Of a stretch of DNA of 34,680 bases, positions 16,551-25,016 are shown piece by piece. The notes beneath the pieces were generated by a model that was not told where the DNA came from, did not search any database, and saw only the letters and a list, made by a program, of their open reading frames with translations. Origin of the DNA: Lachnospiraceae bacterium (GTDB lineage Bacteria > Bacillota > Clostridia > Lachnospirales > Lachnospiraceae); NCBI GenBank assembly GCA_017555455.1, contig JAFZGJ010000076.1, positions 1 to 34,680 of the forward strand. Reading direction: 5' to 3'. The position numbers and the translations under genes were made by a program. The first letter of the stretch is position 1. Each line of letters opens with the position of its first letter.

Positions 16551-16605
16551 GTACGGAGAAATCCACTATTATTATAGTAAGAATTACATATGAGGAGAAA
16601 CAATT

Positions 16606-16923
16606 ATGGCAGATTGGAATGATTTAAAAATGGCCTTTGAAAAAGATTTAAACAAGCAGGCACAACAGTTTGTAATGGATGAACAAAAACTTTTAGAAAG
16701 TATTGCCGTATATCTTGCAAAAGAAAAAGGTATCAGTGCATTGCAGGGATATGATACCGATGAAATGTTAGCTTTCTTACAAAAACCTGCTTCCGAAGTT
16801 AAAAAAGCCATTGGCGGTCAGTGGGAAACATTGGATGACAACCAATTAGATACTTTAATTTATTCTTTAATTAAAAAAGTTAAAAAATCCATTCCTTTAT
16901 TAGATAGAACCAGAAAACTGTAA
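16606..16923 (+). CDS. Small conserved-looking protein of unknown function
   Basis: A 105-residue, mainly helical, charged protein that I do not recognise. There is no signal peptide, membrane segment, cysteine or known motif. The composition is rich in Lys, Glu, Asp, Leu and Gln (MADWNDLKMAFEKDLNKQAQ at the start), with a predicted helical bundle and the segment AIGGQWETLDDNQLDTLIY in the middle. It is a genuine gene judging by the GAGGAG ribosome site 8 bases upstream, the strong promoter and codon use like its neighbours. A LUD-domain gene follows after 60 bases and may be co-transcribed. Confidence 0.75.
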   Translation: MADWNDLKMAFEKDLNKQAQQFVMDEQKLLESIAVYLAKEKGISALQGYDTDEMLAFLQKPASEVKKAIGGQWETLDDNQLDTLIYSLIKKVKKSIPLLDRTRKL

Positions 16924-16983
16924 ATGATTGTTTCTATTTAAACAACCGGAACAACTTGAATATTTTATTTATGGGGTGACAAT

Positions 16984-17613
16984 ATGATTAAAACTAGAAA
17001 CCGCTTATTAGCAGACAGAGTCATCAAAGGATTAGAATCCCGCAATATGTGCGGGTATTATGCCGAAACAAAAGAAGATGCTTTACAAAAAGCTTTGGAA
17101 CTGATTCCGGAAGGCTCTTCCATTGGCTGGGGCGGCTCTGCATCTGTTTCTGAAATCGGATTAAAAGATGCTGTTATTAATGGCAATTATACAATTTATA
17201 ACCGTGAGCTTTGTACCACAGCTGAAGAAAAAAGAGACATAGAACTTAAAACTTTCGGATGTGATTACTTTTTATGCAGTACTAATGCCATGACCGAAGA
17301 TGGTATTTTGGTAAATATTGATGGACATTCTAACCGTGTTGCAGCCATTGCCTATGGACCCAAAAATATTGTTATGATTGTAGGCATGAACAAAATTGCA
17401 AAAGATGTGGATTCTGCTATTTCCCGTGCCAGAAATATTGCAGCACCTACTAATGCCCAAAGATTTCCTTTGGATATTCCTTGTAAAATCAACGGTTCTT
17501 GTGCAAACTGCAAAAATCGTGATACCATTTGCTGCGAATTCTTAATTACCAGATATTCCAGACATTCTAACAGATTCCATATTATTTTAGTTAATGAAAA
17601 TTTAGGATTTTAA
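16984..17613 (+). CDS. LUD-domain (LutC/DUF162-like) protein
   Basis: A 209-residue protein of the LUD (lactate utilisation, DUF162) superfamily, related to LutC/YkgG. Typical segments are SIGWGGSASVSEIGL (near residue 46), the DYFLCSTNAMTEDGILVNID block (near 94), and GPKNIVMIVGMNKI with a following RARNIAAPTNAQR. The C-terminus has a Cys cluster (C...CANC...CC, about residues 168-185) seen in the short clostridial members. LutA and LutB partners are not adjacent, so a role in lactate oxidation cannot be assumed. The ribosome site GGGGTGA lies about 5 bases upstream. Confidence 0.82.
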   Translation: MIKTRNRLLADRVIKGLESRNMCGYYAETKEDALQKALELIPEGSSIGWGGSASVSEIGLKDAVINGNYTIYNRELCTTAEEKRDIELKTFGCDYFLCSTNAMTEDGILVNIDGHSNRVAAIAYGPKNIVMIVGMNKIAKDVDSAISRARNIAAPTNAQRFPLDIPCKINGSCANCKNRDTICCEFLITRYSRHSNRFHIILVNENLGF

Positions 17614-17632
17614 TTTATCTGCAAAGCAAATT

Positions 17633-17699
17633 AAAAAGATTTCGAATATATACAATGTCACGCAGATGCGAACATAAGTATATATCGAAATCTTTTTTT
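17633..17699. terminator. Long bidirectional terminator
   Basis: A 15-16 bp stem with one bulge (GATTTCGAATATATAC pairing with GTATATATCGAAATC) around a 24-base loop. Seven T residues follow on the plus strand and an A-rich flank serves as T-tract on the other. It lies between converging genes. Confidence 0.8.
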
Positions 17700-17701
17700 G
17701 G

Positions 17702-18517
17702 TTATTTACGCGGAATCTTTTTATCCATTTTTAAGATATGATTTACCAACCACATCAACAGGAAATCAACTAATTCAATGAGGTATTGTTGCTGATTATC
17801 ATCTAAATCATCCAAATTAATGTCATTTAACTTATCTACAAACATTTCATGAGTTTTCTTCTGAGCATCTAATCCGTTGTAATTAATGCTTACCATATAC
17901 TCTTCTTCGTCTGCAAAATGCTTAATTGTGTAATTTCGAAGTTCGTCTAAAACACTCATAATTTCATCATATTTATCATGAAGCAATTCTTCTGTAATTA
18001 AATCATTGGCTCTTCTAATAATATGGAATAATTCTTCGTGTTCTTCATCAACAATTTCTATACCTGTACGATATTCGTCAGTAAATGCAAATGGATCTTT
18101 CGTTTCTTCATTCTTCGCATCCATTTTCTGAAATACACCAATCATGGTATCGCTGCTTAAAATGTGTGAGAATAACCAACGGGCAACAAATTCCAAAATA
18201 TTTTTTACGGTTTCTTTATCGTCTGTAGATTTTATGTCCCCAAGTTCAATTTCTTTTAACTTAGACACAAATGCCTGATGCATCTCTTTCTGTCTTGGTA
18301 ATTCCGGATCATTAACCTCCTGCATATATTCTTCTTCATGTCTGAAATGTAATACAGCATATTCGTTCAACTCAGTAAATAATTTAGTAACATCATTACG
18401 ATTTACTGTATCTTTCATCAACAAATCTGCTGTTTCATTCACAAGTTCAAAAAGTCTGCGATGCTCATTATCAATTTGTTCTACTCCAATTAAACAATCT
18501 TCTGTAAACTGGTACAT
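17702..18517 (-). CDS. Double-domain bacteriohemerythrin
   Basis: Two tandem hemerythrin domains (about residues 8-128 and 147-268) that bind O2 at di-iron sites. Ligands in domain one are His19, His57, Glu61, His80, His118 and Asp123; in domain two His160, His200, Glu204, His223, His260 and Asp265. In both domains the first His of the usual HxxxH motif is Gln (Gln76, Gln219), so each site would have one fewer histidine than classical hemerythrin. The protein is likely an oxygen sensor, store or scavenger in an anaerobe. It follows the microcompartment operon by 72 bases, across a terminator; no separate promoter could be found, so read-through is possible. GGAGG lies upstream of the start. 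Confidence 0.88.
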   Translation of the reverse strand: MYQFTEDCLIGVEQIDNEHRRLFELVNETADLLMKDTVNRNDVTKLFTELNEYAVLHFRHEEEYMQEVNDPELPRQKEMHQAFVSKLKEIELGDIKSTDDKETVKNILEFVARWLFSHILSSDTMIGVFQKMDAKNEETKDPFAFTDEYRTGIEIVDEEHEELFHIIRRANDLITEELLHDKYDEIMSVLDELRNYTIKHFADEEEYMVSINYNGLDAQKKTHEMFVDKLNDINLDDLDDNQQQYLIELVDFLLMWLVNHILKMDKKIPRK

Positions 18518-18535
18518 ATTACCACCTCCGCATTT

Positions 18536-18575
18536 TAAAAGTAAGGGATAACCTTCTAAAGAATGTTATCCCTAA
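18536..18575 (-). terminator. Terminator of the microcompartment operon
   Basis: A 9-bp stem (18544-18552 with 18565-18573) that can extend through an inner TTCT/AGAA pair. Minus-strand reading continues TTACTTTTAAAA, a modest T-tract, so termination may be partial. Confidence 0.6.
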
Positions 18576-18589
18576 ATTATAATATTTAT

Positions 18590-19384
18590 TTAACCACCAA
18601 TATAGCAGTGTAAAGATGTTTTACTTTCAATCATCTCCTTAAACGCCTGCATTTGACTGTCACCTGGTCCTTTTACATCTCCCATAGGATACTCTCTGCC
18701 AAGTCCTTCATATTTTCCTCTTCCGTATGCATGATAGGGAAGAATATGTATTTTTCTTACTCCCGGTAAGTTATCAGCAAACTGCGCAATATCCAGCAAT
18801 TCTTTTTCCGTATCATTGAATCCCGGTATTACCGGTACACGAATCACTAATTCTGTTTGTTTACTCATAGCAACCCGTACTGCATTTTCTAACATCTGAC
18901 GATTTTCCTGTCCGGTAAATTCTTTGTGCTTGTCAGAATCAATATGCTTGATATCCATTAAATAAGTATCCAGATATGGTAAGAACTTTTCTATGGTTTC
19001 ATATTTTGCAAACGCCATACTTTCAATAGCAGTACTAACACCAATATCTTTGGCTGCTTTAAGTAATCCTACCGAAAATTCAGGCTGTAACAAACATTCA
19101 CCACCGGATAAAGTAATTCCTCCACCGGAACGTCTGTAATACGGAAGGTCTCTTTTTACGTTTTCCATAACTTCTGCCACCGTAACATCTTTTCCCATTA
19201 CTTTCGACTTACCGTTAATTGTCATGGTTTCAATTTCAAAAGACTGGGATTCCGGATTACAACACCATTTACATCTAAGGGCACAGCCTTTTAAGAAAAT
19301 GATGGTTCTGATTCCTTGACCATCATGAATGGAGTATCTCTGAATATCAAATATTCTTCCCTTAACATTCATATAATCATTCAT
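18590..19384 (-). CDS. Glycyl radical enzyme activase (radical SAM)
   Basis: Uses S-adenosylmethionine and a [4Fe-4S] cluster to place the glycyl radical on the diol dehydratase encoded just upstream. The cluster motif CALRCKWC begins 34 residues from the chosen start. GGGITLSGGE, the SAM-binding motif, lies about 50 residues later, and RVPVIPGFND is typical of the family. Between cluster and GGE motif there is no CxxC-rich ferredoxin insert, which most non-PFL activases have. The start chosen is the ATG at 19384, with AGGGGA 9 bases upstream. An ATG at 19393 abuts the ribosome site and is less likely. Last gene of the operon, 18 bases after the dehydratase stop. Confidence 0.92.
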   Translation of the reverse strand: MNDYMNVKGRIFDIQRYSIHDGQGIRTIIFLKGCALRCKWCCNPESQSFEIETMTINGKSKVMGKDVTVAEVMENVKRDLPYYRRSGGGITLSGGECLLQPEFSVGLLKAAKDIGVSTAIESMAFAKYETIEKFLPYLDTYLMDIKHIDSDKHKEFTGQENRQMLENAVRVAMSKQTELVIRVPVIPGFNDTEKELLDIAQFADNLPGVRKIHILPYHAYGRGKYEGLGREYPMGDVKGPGDSQMQAFKEMIESKTSLHCYIGG

Positions 19385-19402
19385 GTTATCCATTCCCCTT
19401 TC

Positions 19403-21934
19403 TTATCGGCCTTCTGCCTGTTCTGTTCTCTTAATAATATCATCCTGTAAAGACTTGGAAAGTGTGGTAAAGAGTGCGGAATAACCGGCTACCCTAACAA
19501 TTAAACCACTATATTTTTCAGGATGTTTCTGGGCATCTAAAAGTGTTTCTCTGTCAACTACATTGAACTGCATATGCATACCTTGCTGGTCGAAATATCC
19601 GCGGATTAAATCAATGAAACTTTCCAATCCCTTCTGTCCCGCCATAGCTGTTGGATGCATCTTCATATTAAACAATGTACCGTTACTTGCAATGGCATGG
19701 TCTAATTTTGCAACAGAGTTACAAGATGCTGTTGGTCCGCTCACATCATAGCCGGAAGTAGGTCCTACTCCATCGGCTACCGGTGTATGTGCCAGTCTTC
19801 CGTCCGGTGTTGCTCCCGTCTGGGCACCTAACGGTACGTTAGCAGATACCGGATATAAACCTGCCTGGAAAATTCCTCCACGTGGATTCTTATAGTTTTC
19901 CAAAGGTCTTGTATAAACATAAGCTGCAGCTGTTGCCAATTCATCTACTTCATCAATGTCATTACCGTATTTTGGAAGTTCCAAAATCATTTCATGAATT
20001 TCTTCAAAACGTTTCTTCTGTTCTTCCGGTAATTCCATTTCCATTACGGACTGAATGGTTGCCTGTAAAATATCAGGAGTTACTGTTTTTCCCTCTTTTG
20101 CAAGTGCTTTCGCAACATCCATTGCAATTTCACCGGCTGTAATTGCATCTAAACCTTTTCCAAAGTTTAACTCAAGGGCTCTCTTTAATTCGCCCATGGT
20201 AACTTTCTTCTCATCATATACTAATTTCTTAATGGTATACAAAGAGTCTGCAACGTTAGCAATACCAAATCCCTGAGGACCGGTAAAGTTGTAAATTGCT
20301 CCACCTTCCTGAAGGCTGATACCACGTTTCATACAGTCATCTACCAAACAGGATTCGAATGGCAATGGTGCTAACTGTGCATGAGCAATATCAATAGCAT
20401 TGTTAGCATTAACCATGAGTTCAATGTTATATTCCATCTGTTTCTTATATGCTTCAAAGAATTCTTCAAAAGTCTGGAAACTTTCAACATCACCTGTCTG
20501 GATACTTGCTACTTCACCTTTGTCGTATCCATTGGAAAATACCATTTCTAACGGACGACACATATTGAAGAATGCTGAATCATGCCAACCTTCGGTTTTT
20601 CCCGGAACCTGAGGTTCTACACAACCGATAATGTTATAGTTTCTGGCTTCTTCCATCTTAATTCCACGATTCACAAGTGCAGGGATAATAACATCATCAT
20701 TATAATATGCAGGAAGACCTATACCGGTTCTGGTAAGTTCTGCAGCACGCATTAATAAATCCTGACTGGAACCATGCCATACACGAACTGATAAGGATGG
20801 CATTGGTAAAAATACATGTTCACTTGCTGTGATGCACATAAAAGATAAATCGTTAGTAGCATCTCTTCCTTTTACAGTCTGTCCACCAACAATTAAATTC
20901 TGGAACAGAGAGTAGCCTGCAAAACCTTCTGCACTGGCTGCATCACGACATTTATTTAAATCATTTAACTTAACCCAAATACAATCAATTAATTCCTGTG
21001 CATATTCACGGGTTAAAGTTCCTGCTTTAATTCCTTTTTCATAATAAGGATACATGTACTGGTCAAATCGTCCCGGTGAAATGGAATGTCCACTGGATTC
21101 AATCTGAAGTACCTGCTGGATAAACCAGAAAGACTGACAAGCTTCCTGAAAACTTTCTGCCGGATTTTCCGGAACTTTATTACAAACTTCTGCAATAGTT
21201 AAAAGTTCTGCTTTTCTTACTGCATTACTTTCTTTTTCTGCCATTTCATTTGCTAACACAGAATAACGCTTTGCATAGTTAATTACCGCATCACATGAAA
21301 TGATGACAGCTTCCAAAAAACGCATTTTTGTGGAGTAATTTGCATCACCAAACTGGCAGCTGTCCATCTCTTTCTGTGCTCTTGCCTTCACGCCCTTTAA
21401 CCCAACACTCAATACTTCTTCGTATTGAACGGTTACGTGTCCAACACCGTTATAGAAATAATTCCCCGGTGTAAAGAAGTTATGTTTCATGGCACGATGA
21501 GTTTCCTCTGCCATATAAGAAGAAGCCAACTCACTGGTAGTTTTTCCTTTCCAGTAAGCATTTGCCTTTAACAATCTTTTCTTGGTTTCATCTGCAATAT
21601 AGAAAGGATCGGCACTACGTGTTTCTACAGTTTCAAATTCTGCCTCCAGCCAATCATAGGAAAATTCAGGATAAGTCTGACATCCTCTGGGAGCAATCGT
21701 AGTACTACCTACAATTAATTCCTCCGGTCTGATAATAATAGGAAGATGCTTTAAAATATGCTCAAAAGCACGGGCTTTTCTCATAATTACCGGCTGTCCC
21801 TCAGTAGACTGATAAGACTCTGTAATCAGCTCCGCTCTTGCTGCTTCAATCTCCGGCATTTTTGCGTATAAATGATCAACCAATTTTTTTATACGGTCTG
21901 ATTTCTTTATCGGAGTAGCATTATAAATATTCAT
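19403..21934 (-). CDS. B12-independent 1,2-propanediol dehydratase (glycyl radical enzyme)
   Basis: Dehydrates (S)- or (R)-1,2-propanediol to propionaldehyde by radical chemistry inside the microcompartment. At 843 residues it has the thiyl-radical loop GCVEP (Cys438, Glu440), TEGWHDSAFFN with Asp452, NYFYNGVGH with His166, SSGHSISPGRFDQY, and the glycyl-radical loop VRVAGYSALF with Gly817. The Cys/Glu/His/Asp set is that of diol dehydratases (glycerol or propanediol), not of choline lyase or pyruvate formate-lyase. The aldolase and PduP-like genes in the operon point to propanediol. There is no obvious encapsulation peptide at either end. AAGGA precedes the start. The enzyme would be cleaved at Gly817 by oxygen. 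Confidence 0.92.
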   Translation of the reverse strand: MNIYNATPIKKSDRIKKLVDHLYAKMPEIEAARAELITESYQSTEGQPVIMRKARAFEHILKHLPIIIRPEELIVGSTTIAPRGCQTYPEFSYDWLEAEFETVETRSADPFYIADETKKRLLKANAYWKGKTTSELASSYMAEETHRAMKHNFFTPGNYFYNGVGHVTVQYEEVLSVGLKGVKARAQKEMDSCQFGDANYSTKMRFLEAVIISCDAVINYAKRYSVLANEMAEKESNAVRKAELLTIAEVCNKVPENPAESFQEACQSFWFIQQVLQIESSGHSISPGRFDQYMYPYYEKGIKAGTLTREYAQELIDCIWVKLNDLNKCRDAASAEGFAGYSLFQNLIVGGQTVKGRDATNDLSFMCITASEHVFLPMPSLSVRVWHGSSQDLLMRAAELTRTGIGLPAYYNDDVIIPALVNRGIKMEEARNYNIIGCVEPQVPGKTEGWHDSAFFNMCRPLEMVFSNGYDKGEVASIQTGDVESFQTFEEFFEAYKKQMEYNIELMVNANNAIDIAHAQLAPLPFESCLVDDCMKRGISLQEGGAIYNFTGPQGFGIANVADSLYTIKKLVYDEKKVTMGELKRALELNFGKGLDAITAGEIAMDVAKALAKEGKTVTPDILQATIQSVMEMELPEEQKKRFEEIHEMILELPKYGNDIDEVDELATAAAYVYTRPLENYKNPRGGIFQAGLYPVSANVPLGAQTGATPDGRLAHTPVADGVGPTSGYDVSGPTASCNSVAKLDHAIASNGTLFNMKMHPTAMAGQKGLESFIDLIRGYFDQQGMHMQFNVVDRETLLDAQKHPEKYSGLIVRVAGYSALFTTLSKSLQDDIIKRTEQAEGR

Positions 21935-21952
21935 AACTTCCTTATTCCTTTC

Positions 21953-22723
21953 TTATATTTCTTTTGGATACAAACACTGGATATTTAATTTTCTAAAAGT
22001 TTCTATCCACTTTGCATCCGGCTTTTTATCTGTTACTATCACATCGATTCTCGATAGCGGACAGATAATAGAAAAAGCCACGTTATCAAATTTTGATGAA
22101 TCTACTGTCAAATATACCTTTTTTGCAGATTCTATCATGCTTTGTTTTATACTTGCGGTTTCATCATGACTTTCAGTAACACCTTTCACCAAATCCACAC
22201 CTTTACATGATAAAAATACTTTATCTGCATTATATCTTTCAATGGACTGGGCTGCTCTGTTTCCTAATAGTGACATGGAACCGGCTTTTAAAATTCCTCC
22301 GGTTGAGATAATATCCCAACCGGAAACATCTGATAATTCTAATAAATTCTCTATGGAATTGGTAATTACCGTTAACTGCTTTTTCTGTTTAATATTCTTT
22401 GCAATAAACACTGCAGTTGTGGACGCATCCAAAAAAATACGTTCCCCATCTTTTATTTCTTTATTAATTAAATCCGCAATTTTCTGTTTTCCCACAGAAT
22501 TAGCTTTCCATCTTACATTAAAGGGAAGATCAATACTACCAATTTCATTAATTACCGCGCCGCCGTAGCTCTTAATAACATGGCCTTCATCAGCCATCTT
22601 GTCTAAATCTCGTCTGATGGTTTCTTCTGAAACCTCAAATTCCTTACTCAGTTCACTTACAATTACCTTTTTCTCTGCGTGAACCTTTTCCAAAATCAGT
22701 TTTCGTCGCTCTACCGCAAGCAT
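21953..22723 (-). CDS. DeoR/GlpR-family transcriptional regulator
   Basis: A 256-residue regulator with an N-terminal winged helix-turn-helix (residues about 5-57: RRKLILEKV, VSELSKEFEVSEETIRRDLDKM, GHVIKSYGGAV). A DeoR C-terminal sugar-phosphate sensor domain follows (GERIFLDASTTAVFIA, TVITNS, STGG, CKGVD). Family members are commonly repressors released by a sugar phosphate. Fuculose-1-phosphate or rhamnulose-1-phosphate would be logical here (inference). The gene lies inside the operon it probably controls, 13 bases after the PduT-like gene and 18 bases before the dehydratase. Confidence 0.9.
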   Translation of the reverse strand: MLAVERRKLILEKVHAEKKVIVSELSKEFEVSEETIRRDLDKMADEGHVIKSYGGAVINEIGSIDLPFNVRWKANSVGKQKIADLINKEIKDGERIFLDASTTAVFIAKNIKQKKQLTVITNSIENLLELSDVSGWDIISTGGILKAGSMSLLGNRAAQSIERYNADKVFLSCKGVDLVKGVTESHDETASIKQSMIESAKKVYLTVDSSKFDNVAFSIICPLSRIDVIVTDKKPDAKWIETFRKLNIQCLYPKEI

Positions 22724-22736
22724 CCTTGTTCACCCT

Positions 22737-23285
22737 TTACATGATGTGTTTCATTAATTTATCTGATGGGCGTGCAATAACAGAACTATCTAAGAACATT
22801 CCTCTGTCTGCAGATTCTGCTTTCGCTCTGTCAATAGCTGCCTGTACTGCAGATACACTACCTGTAAGAGTCATATAACTCTTTCCACACATACCTTTTG
22901 CAAGTCTTAATTCTAATAAATCTACAATAGCAGTTTTTGCCGCATGATCTGCTGCTACAATTAATGCAGATACATCATAGCATTCAAGAATTCCTAATGC
23001 TTCAATTTTTTCTACCTGATTTGTTCCATAAATCGCAGGGAAAATAGAATCATGTGGGTTACCTAATACAAAAGTATCAATAACTTTATCACCGTATCTT
23101 CCTTTTACAGAATCTACAGATGCTCTAACCGCACTTAAATCACCTGCTATTAAAACTACGAATTTACCCGGACAAGTAACTTCCGCCTGTAAAATATCAA
23201 CATCTGCTGCTTTTGACATATCATCTGCTGCTTTAAATCCTGTGGATACTGTTGTAAGTTCCACCATACCAATTGCTCTAGCCAT
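22737..23285 (-). CDS. Trimeric tandem-BMC shell protein, PduT-like
   Basis: A 182-residue BMC-T shell protein made of two BMC domains (about residues 3-88 and 92-180), forming pseudohexameric trimers. Cys38 in VTCPGKF matches the position of the Citrobacter PduT cysteine that holds a [4Fe-4S] cluster in the central pore. With the PduS-like protein encoded immediately upstream it may carry electrons across the shell. The start has AAAGG upstream, with 46 bases separating it from the PduS-like stop. Confidence 0.9.
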   Translation of the reverse strand: MARAIGMVELTTVSTGFKAADDMSKAADVDILQAEVTCPGKFVVLIAGDLSAVRASVDSVKGRYGDKVIDTFVLGNPHDSIFPAIYGTNQVEKIEALGILECYDVSALIVAADHAAKTAIVDLLELRLAKGMCGKSYMTLTGSVSAVQAAIDRAKAESADRGMFLDSSVIARPSDKLMKHIM

Positions 23286-23331
23286 GTTTCTTTACCTTTC
23301 TTATTTACTTATTCTCTACATAGTTAATTAA

Positions 23332-24657
23332 TTACTTAGCTTTAATTATAATTTCACGTTCTGTAACTTTATCAACTACTCCATCGATAGAACAATGGAT
23401 TGCTACACTCAAGCCTTCTCTTGCTTCTGCAATTTTCTGTCCTGCACTTACTACATCGCCTTTACTTACGATTGGCATTGCAGGAGCACCAATATGCTGA
23501 CTAACCGGAATTTTTACTTTTTTGCTTACCTGCACATCATCATTAAATGGTGCTGCTTTATCATATTTTTCTAATCCAAGTCTCGCTGCAAGTCTATGTA
23601 CAGGAAGTTTTCTGTATTCTCTATCCTCTTCTACCGGTGCAGGTTCCACTTTTTCAATCTTGATGCCTGCTCCTCTTAACCCTGCTTTGAATTCCTGAAT
23701 AATGGATTTTGGAGATAATCCCTGTGGACATGCATAATTTTCACATATACCACATCCGCTACAGTATGCTGAATTTGTAAATACACTCAAATCGCTGGTA
23801 TCATTGTTAGCCACTGCTCTCATTAATTTATGAGGTTCAATCGGATGTCCCAACGCATGTCTGGAACACAGGTCTGTACATGTTCTACACTGACAACAGG
23901 AAGAAGATGCTCTCTTCTTTTCAATTGACAGATTTTTATTCATTTTAGCCACAAGTTTATGGTCGGAAGGTAAAATAATAATCGCGTTGGTTGTCTTTGT
24001 AATCACGGTATCATCTGTTCCCAAACGTCCCATCATTGGACCACCCATTACATATGCAGGATCTTTTACTGTTGGTTTTCCTGCCATTGCGATAGTATCC
24101 TTTACAGAAGTTCCAAGAGGAACTCTTACGGTAACCGGATTATCAATTTCACCTACGATAGATACTAACTTGTTGGATACAGGTGTATTGTTGTAAGCTG
24201 CTTCGTATAAGTTATACATAGTTTCAACGTTATACACCACTACATTCTCATCTATTGGAAGTCCGCCCGGTTTAATAACTCTTCCGGTGGCTTCGTAAAT
24301 TAAAACTACTTCATCACCCATTGGATAAGCCGCTTTTAATGCACAAATTCTTACTTTTGGAAATTTGTCTAAAACTGCTTCCACTGCTTTAATTGTAGTT
24401 ACATATTCACTTTTAATTCCTACTACAGCTTCCTTGGCACCAAAGGCTTCTCTTACTTCATCTAACATACCTATGATTTCCTCTGTATGAGCTGCCAATA
24501 ACTGTCTATGAAGCTTTAATAATGGCTCACATTCTACACAGTTTAAAATTACTGTGTCGGCCTTGTCTGTCATTTTAGCATATGCTGGGAAACCGGCTCC
24601 ACCGGCACCTACTACACCATTTTCTCTTGCAATACTTTTAAGTTCATCGATTCGCAT
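23332..24657 (-). CDS. PduS/RnfC-like flavin and iron-sulfur oxidoreductase
   Basis: A 441-residue redox protein related to PduS and RnfC. GVVGAGGAGFPAYAKM near the N-terminus is the flavin/NADH-binding start, followed by an SLBB-like segment. Two [4Fe-4S] motifs are visible: CCQCRTCTDLC (Cys254-264) and CSGCGICENYAC (Cys299-310). A C-terminal barrel-sandwich domain follows (VSAGQKIAEA). PduS was first described as a cobalamin reductase, but this operon needs no B12, so recycling NADH/NAD+ through PduT is a more sensible role (inference). The ATG at 24657, with TTGGAG upstream, is preferred to an in-frame TTG at 24672 that would overlap the vertex-protein gene. Confidence 0.88.
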   Translation of the reverse strand: MRIDELKSIARENGVVGAGGAGFPAYAKMTDKADTVILNCVECEPLLKLHRQLLAAHTEEIIGMLDEVREAFGAKEAVVGIKSEYVTTIKAVEAVLDKFPKVRICALKAAYPMGDEVVLIYEATGRVIKPGGLPIDENVVVYNVETMYNLYEAAYNNTPVSNKLVSIVGEIDNPVTVRVPLGTSVKDTIAMAGKPTVKDPAYVMGGPMMGRLGTDDTVITKTTNAIIILPSDHKLVAKMNKNLSIEKKRASSSCCQCRTCTDLCSRHALGHPIEPHKLMRAVANNDTSDLSVFTNSAYCSGCGICENYACPQGLSPKSIIQEFKAGLRGAGIKIEKVEPAPVEEDREYRKLPVHRLAARLGLEKYDKAAPFNDDVQVSKKVKIPVSQHIGAPAMPIVSKGDVVSAGQKIAEAREGLSVAIHCSIDGVVDKVTEREIIIKAK

Positions 24658-24659
24658 AT

Positions 24660-24929
24660 CTATTTGCTCCAATCCTGTCCTTCATCAATGATGCCCACAA
24701 TTGCTGCATCTACCGGTGCATCTGCCATATCACATCCGATTCTGGCCGCACTCCCCTGTGCCACTAACACATATTCCCCGATTCCTGCACCAATGATGTC
24801 AATTGCAACCAGACGACTTCCGGCTCCTGTATAATTTGCTACCGGTTCAACAATCATAAATTTGTTTCCCACTAATTTTTCACTTTTTCTCGTAGAAAAT
24901 AAGCTTCCCACAACTTTTCCGATAATCAT
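24660..24929 (-). CDS. Pentameric shell vertex protein, EutN/CcmL family
   Basis: An 89-residue BMC-P protein that caps the vertices of the polyhedral shell. Family marks are MIIGKVVGSLFSTRK at the start, GNKFMIVEP, AIDIIGAGIGEYVLV and GSAARIG. The ATG at 24929 has GGGGAG 8 bases upstream and gives the usual family length; a ten-codon upstream extension is not supported. Its TAG stop is two bases before the PduS-like ATG. Confidence 0.92.
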   Translation of the reverse strand: MIIGKVVGSLFSTRKSEKLVGNKFMIVEPVANYTGAGSRLVAIDIIGAGIGEYVLVAQGSAARIGCDMADAPVDAAIVGIIDEGQDWSK

Positions 24930-24971
24930 GATAATTACTCCCCTTTTTTGCCTCTTCAATACACGGATAAG

Positions 24972-24991
24972 CCGGTGTACGGGTACACCAG
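24972..24991 (-). promoter_or_regulatory. Intercistronic hairpin between pduL and the vertex-protein gene
   Basis: GGTGTA and TACACC around a four-base loop (24974-24989). There is no T-tract, so it is more likely an RNA stability or processing element than a terminator. Confidence 0.45.
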
Positions 24992-25016
24992 CTCTCCGAT
25001 GATTGATAGCACTTCT

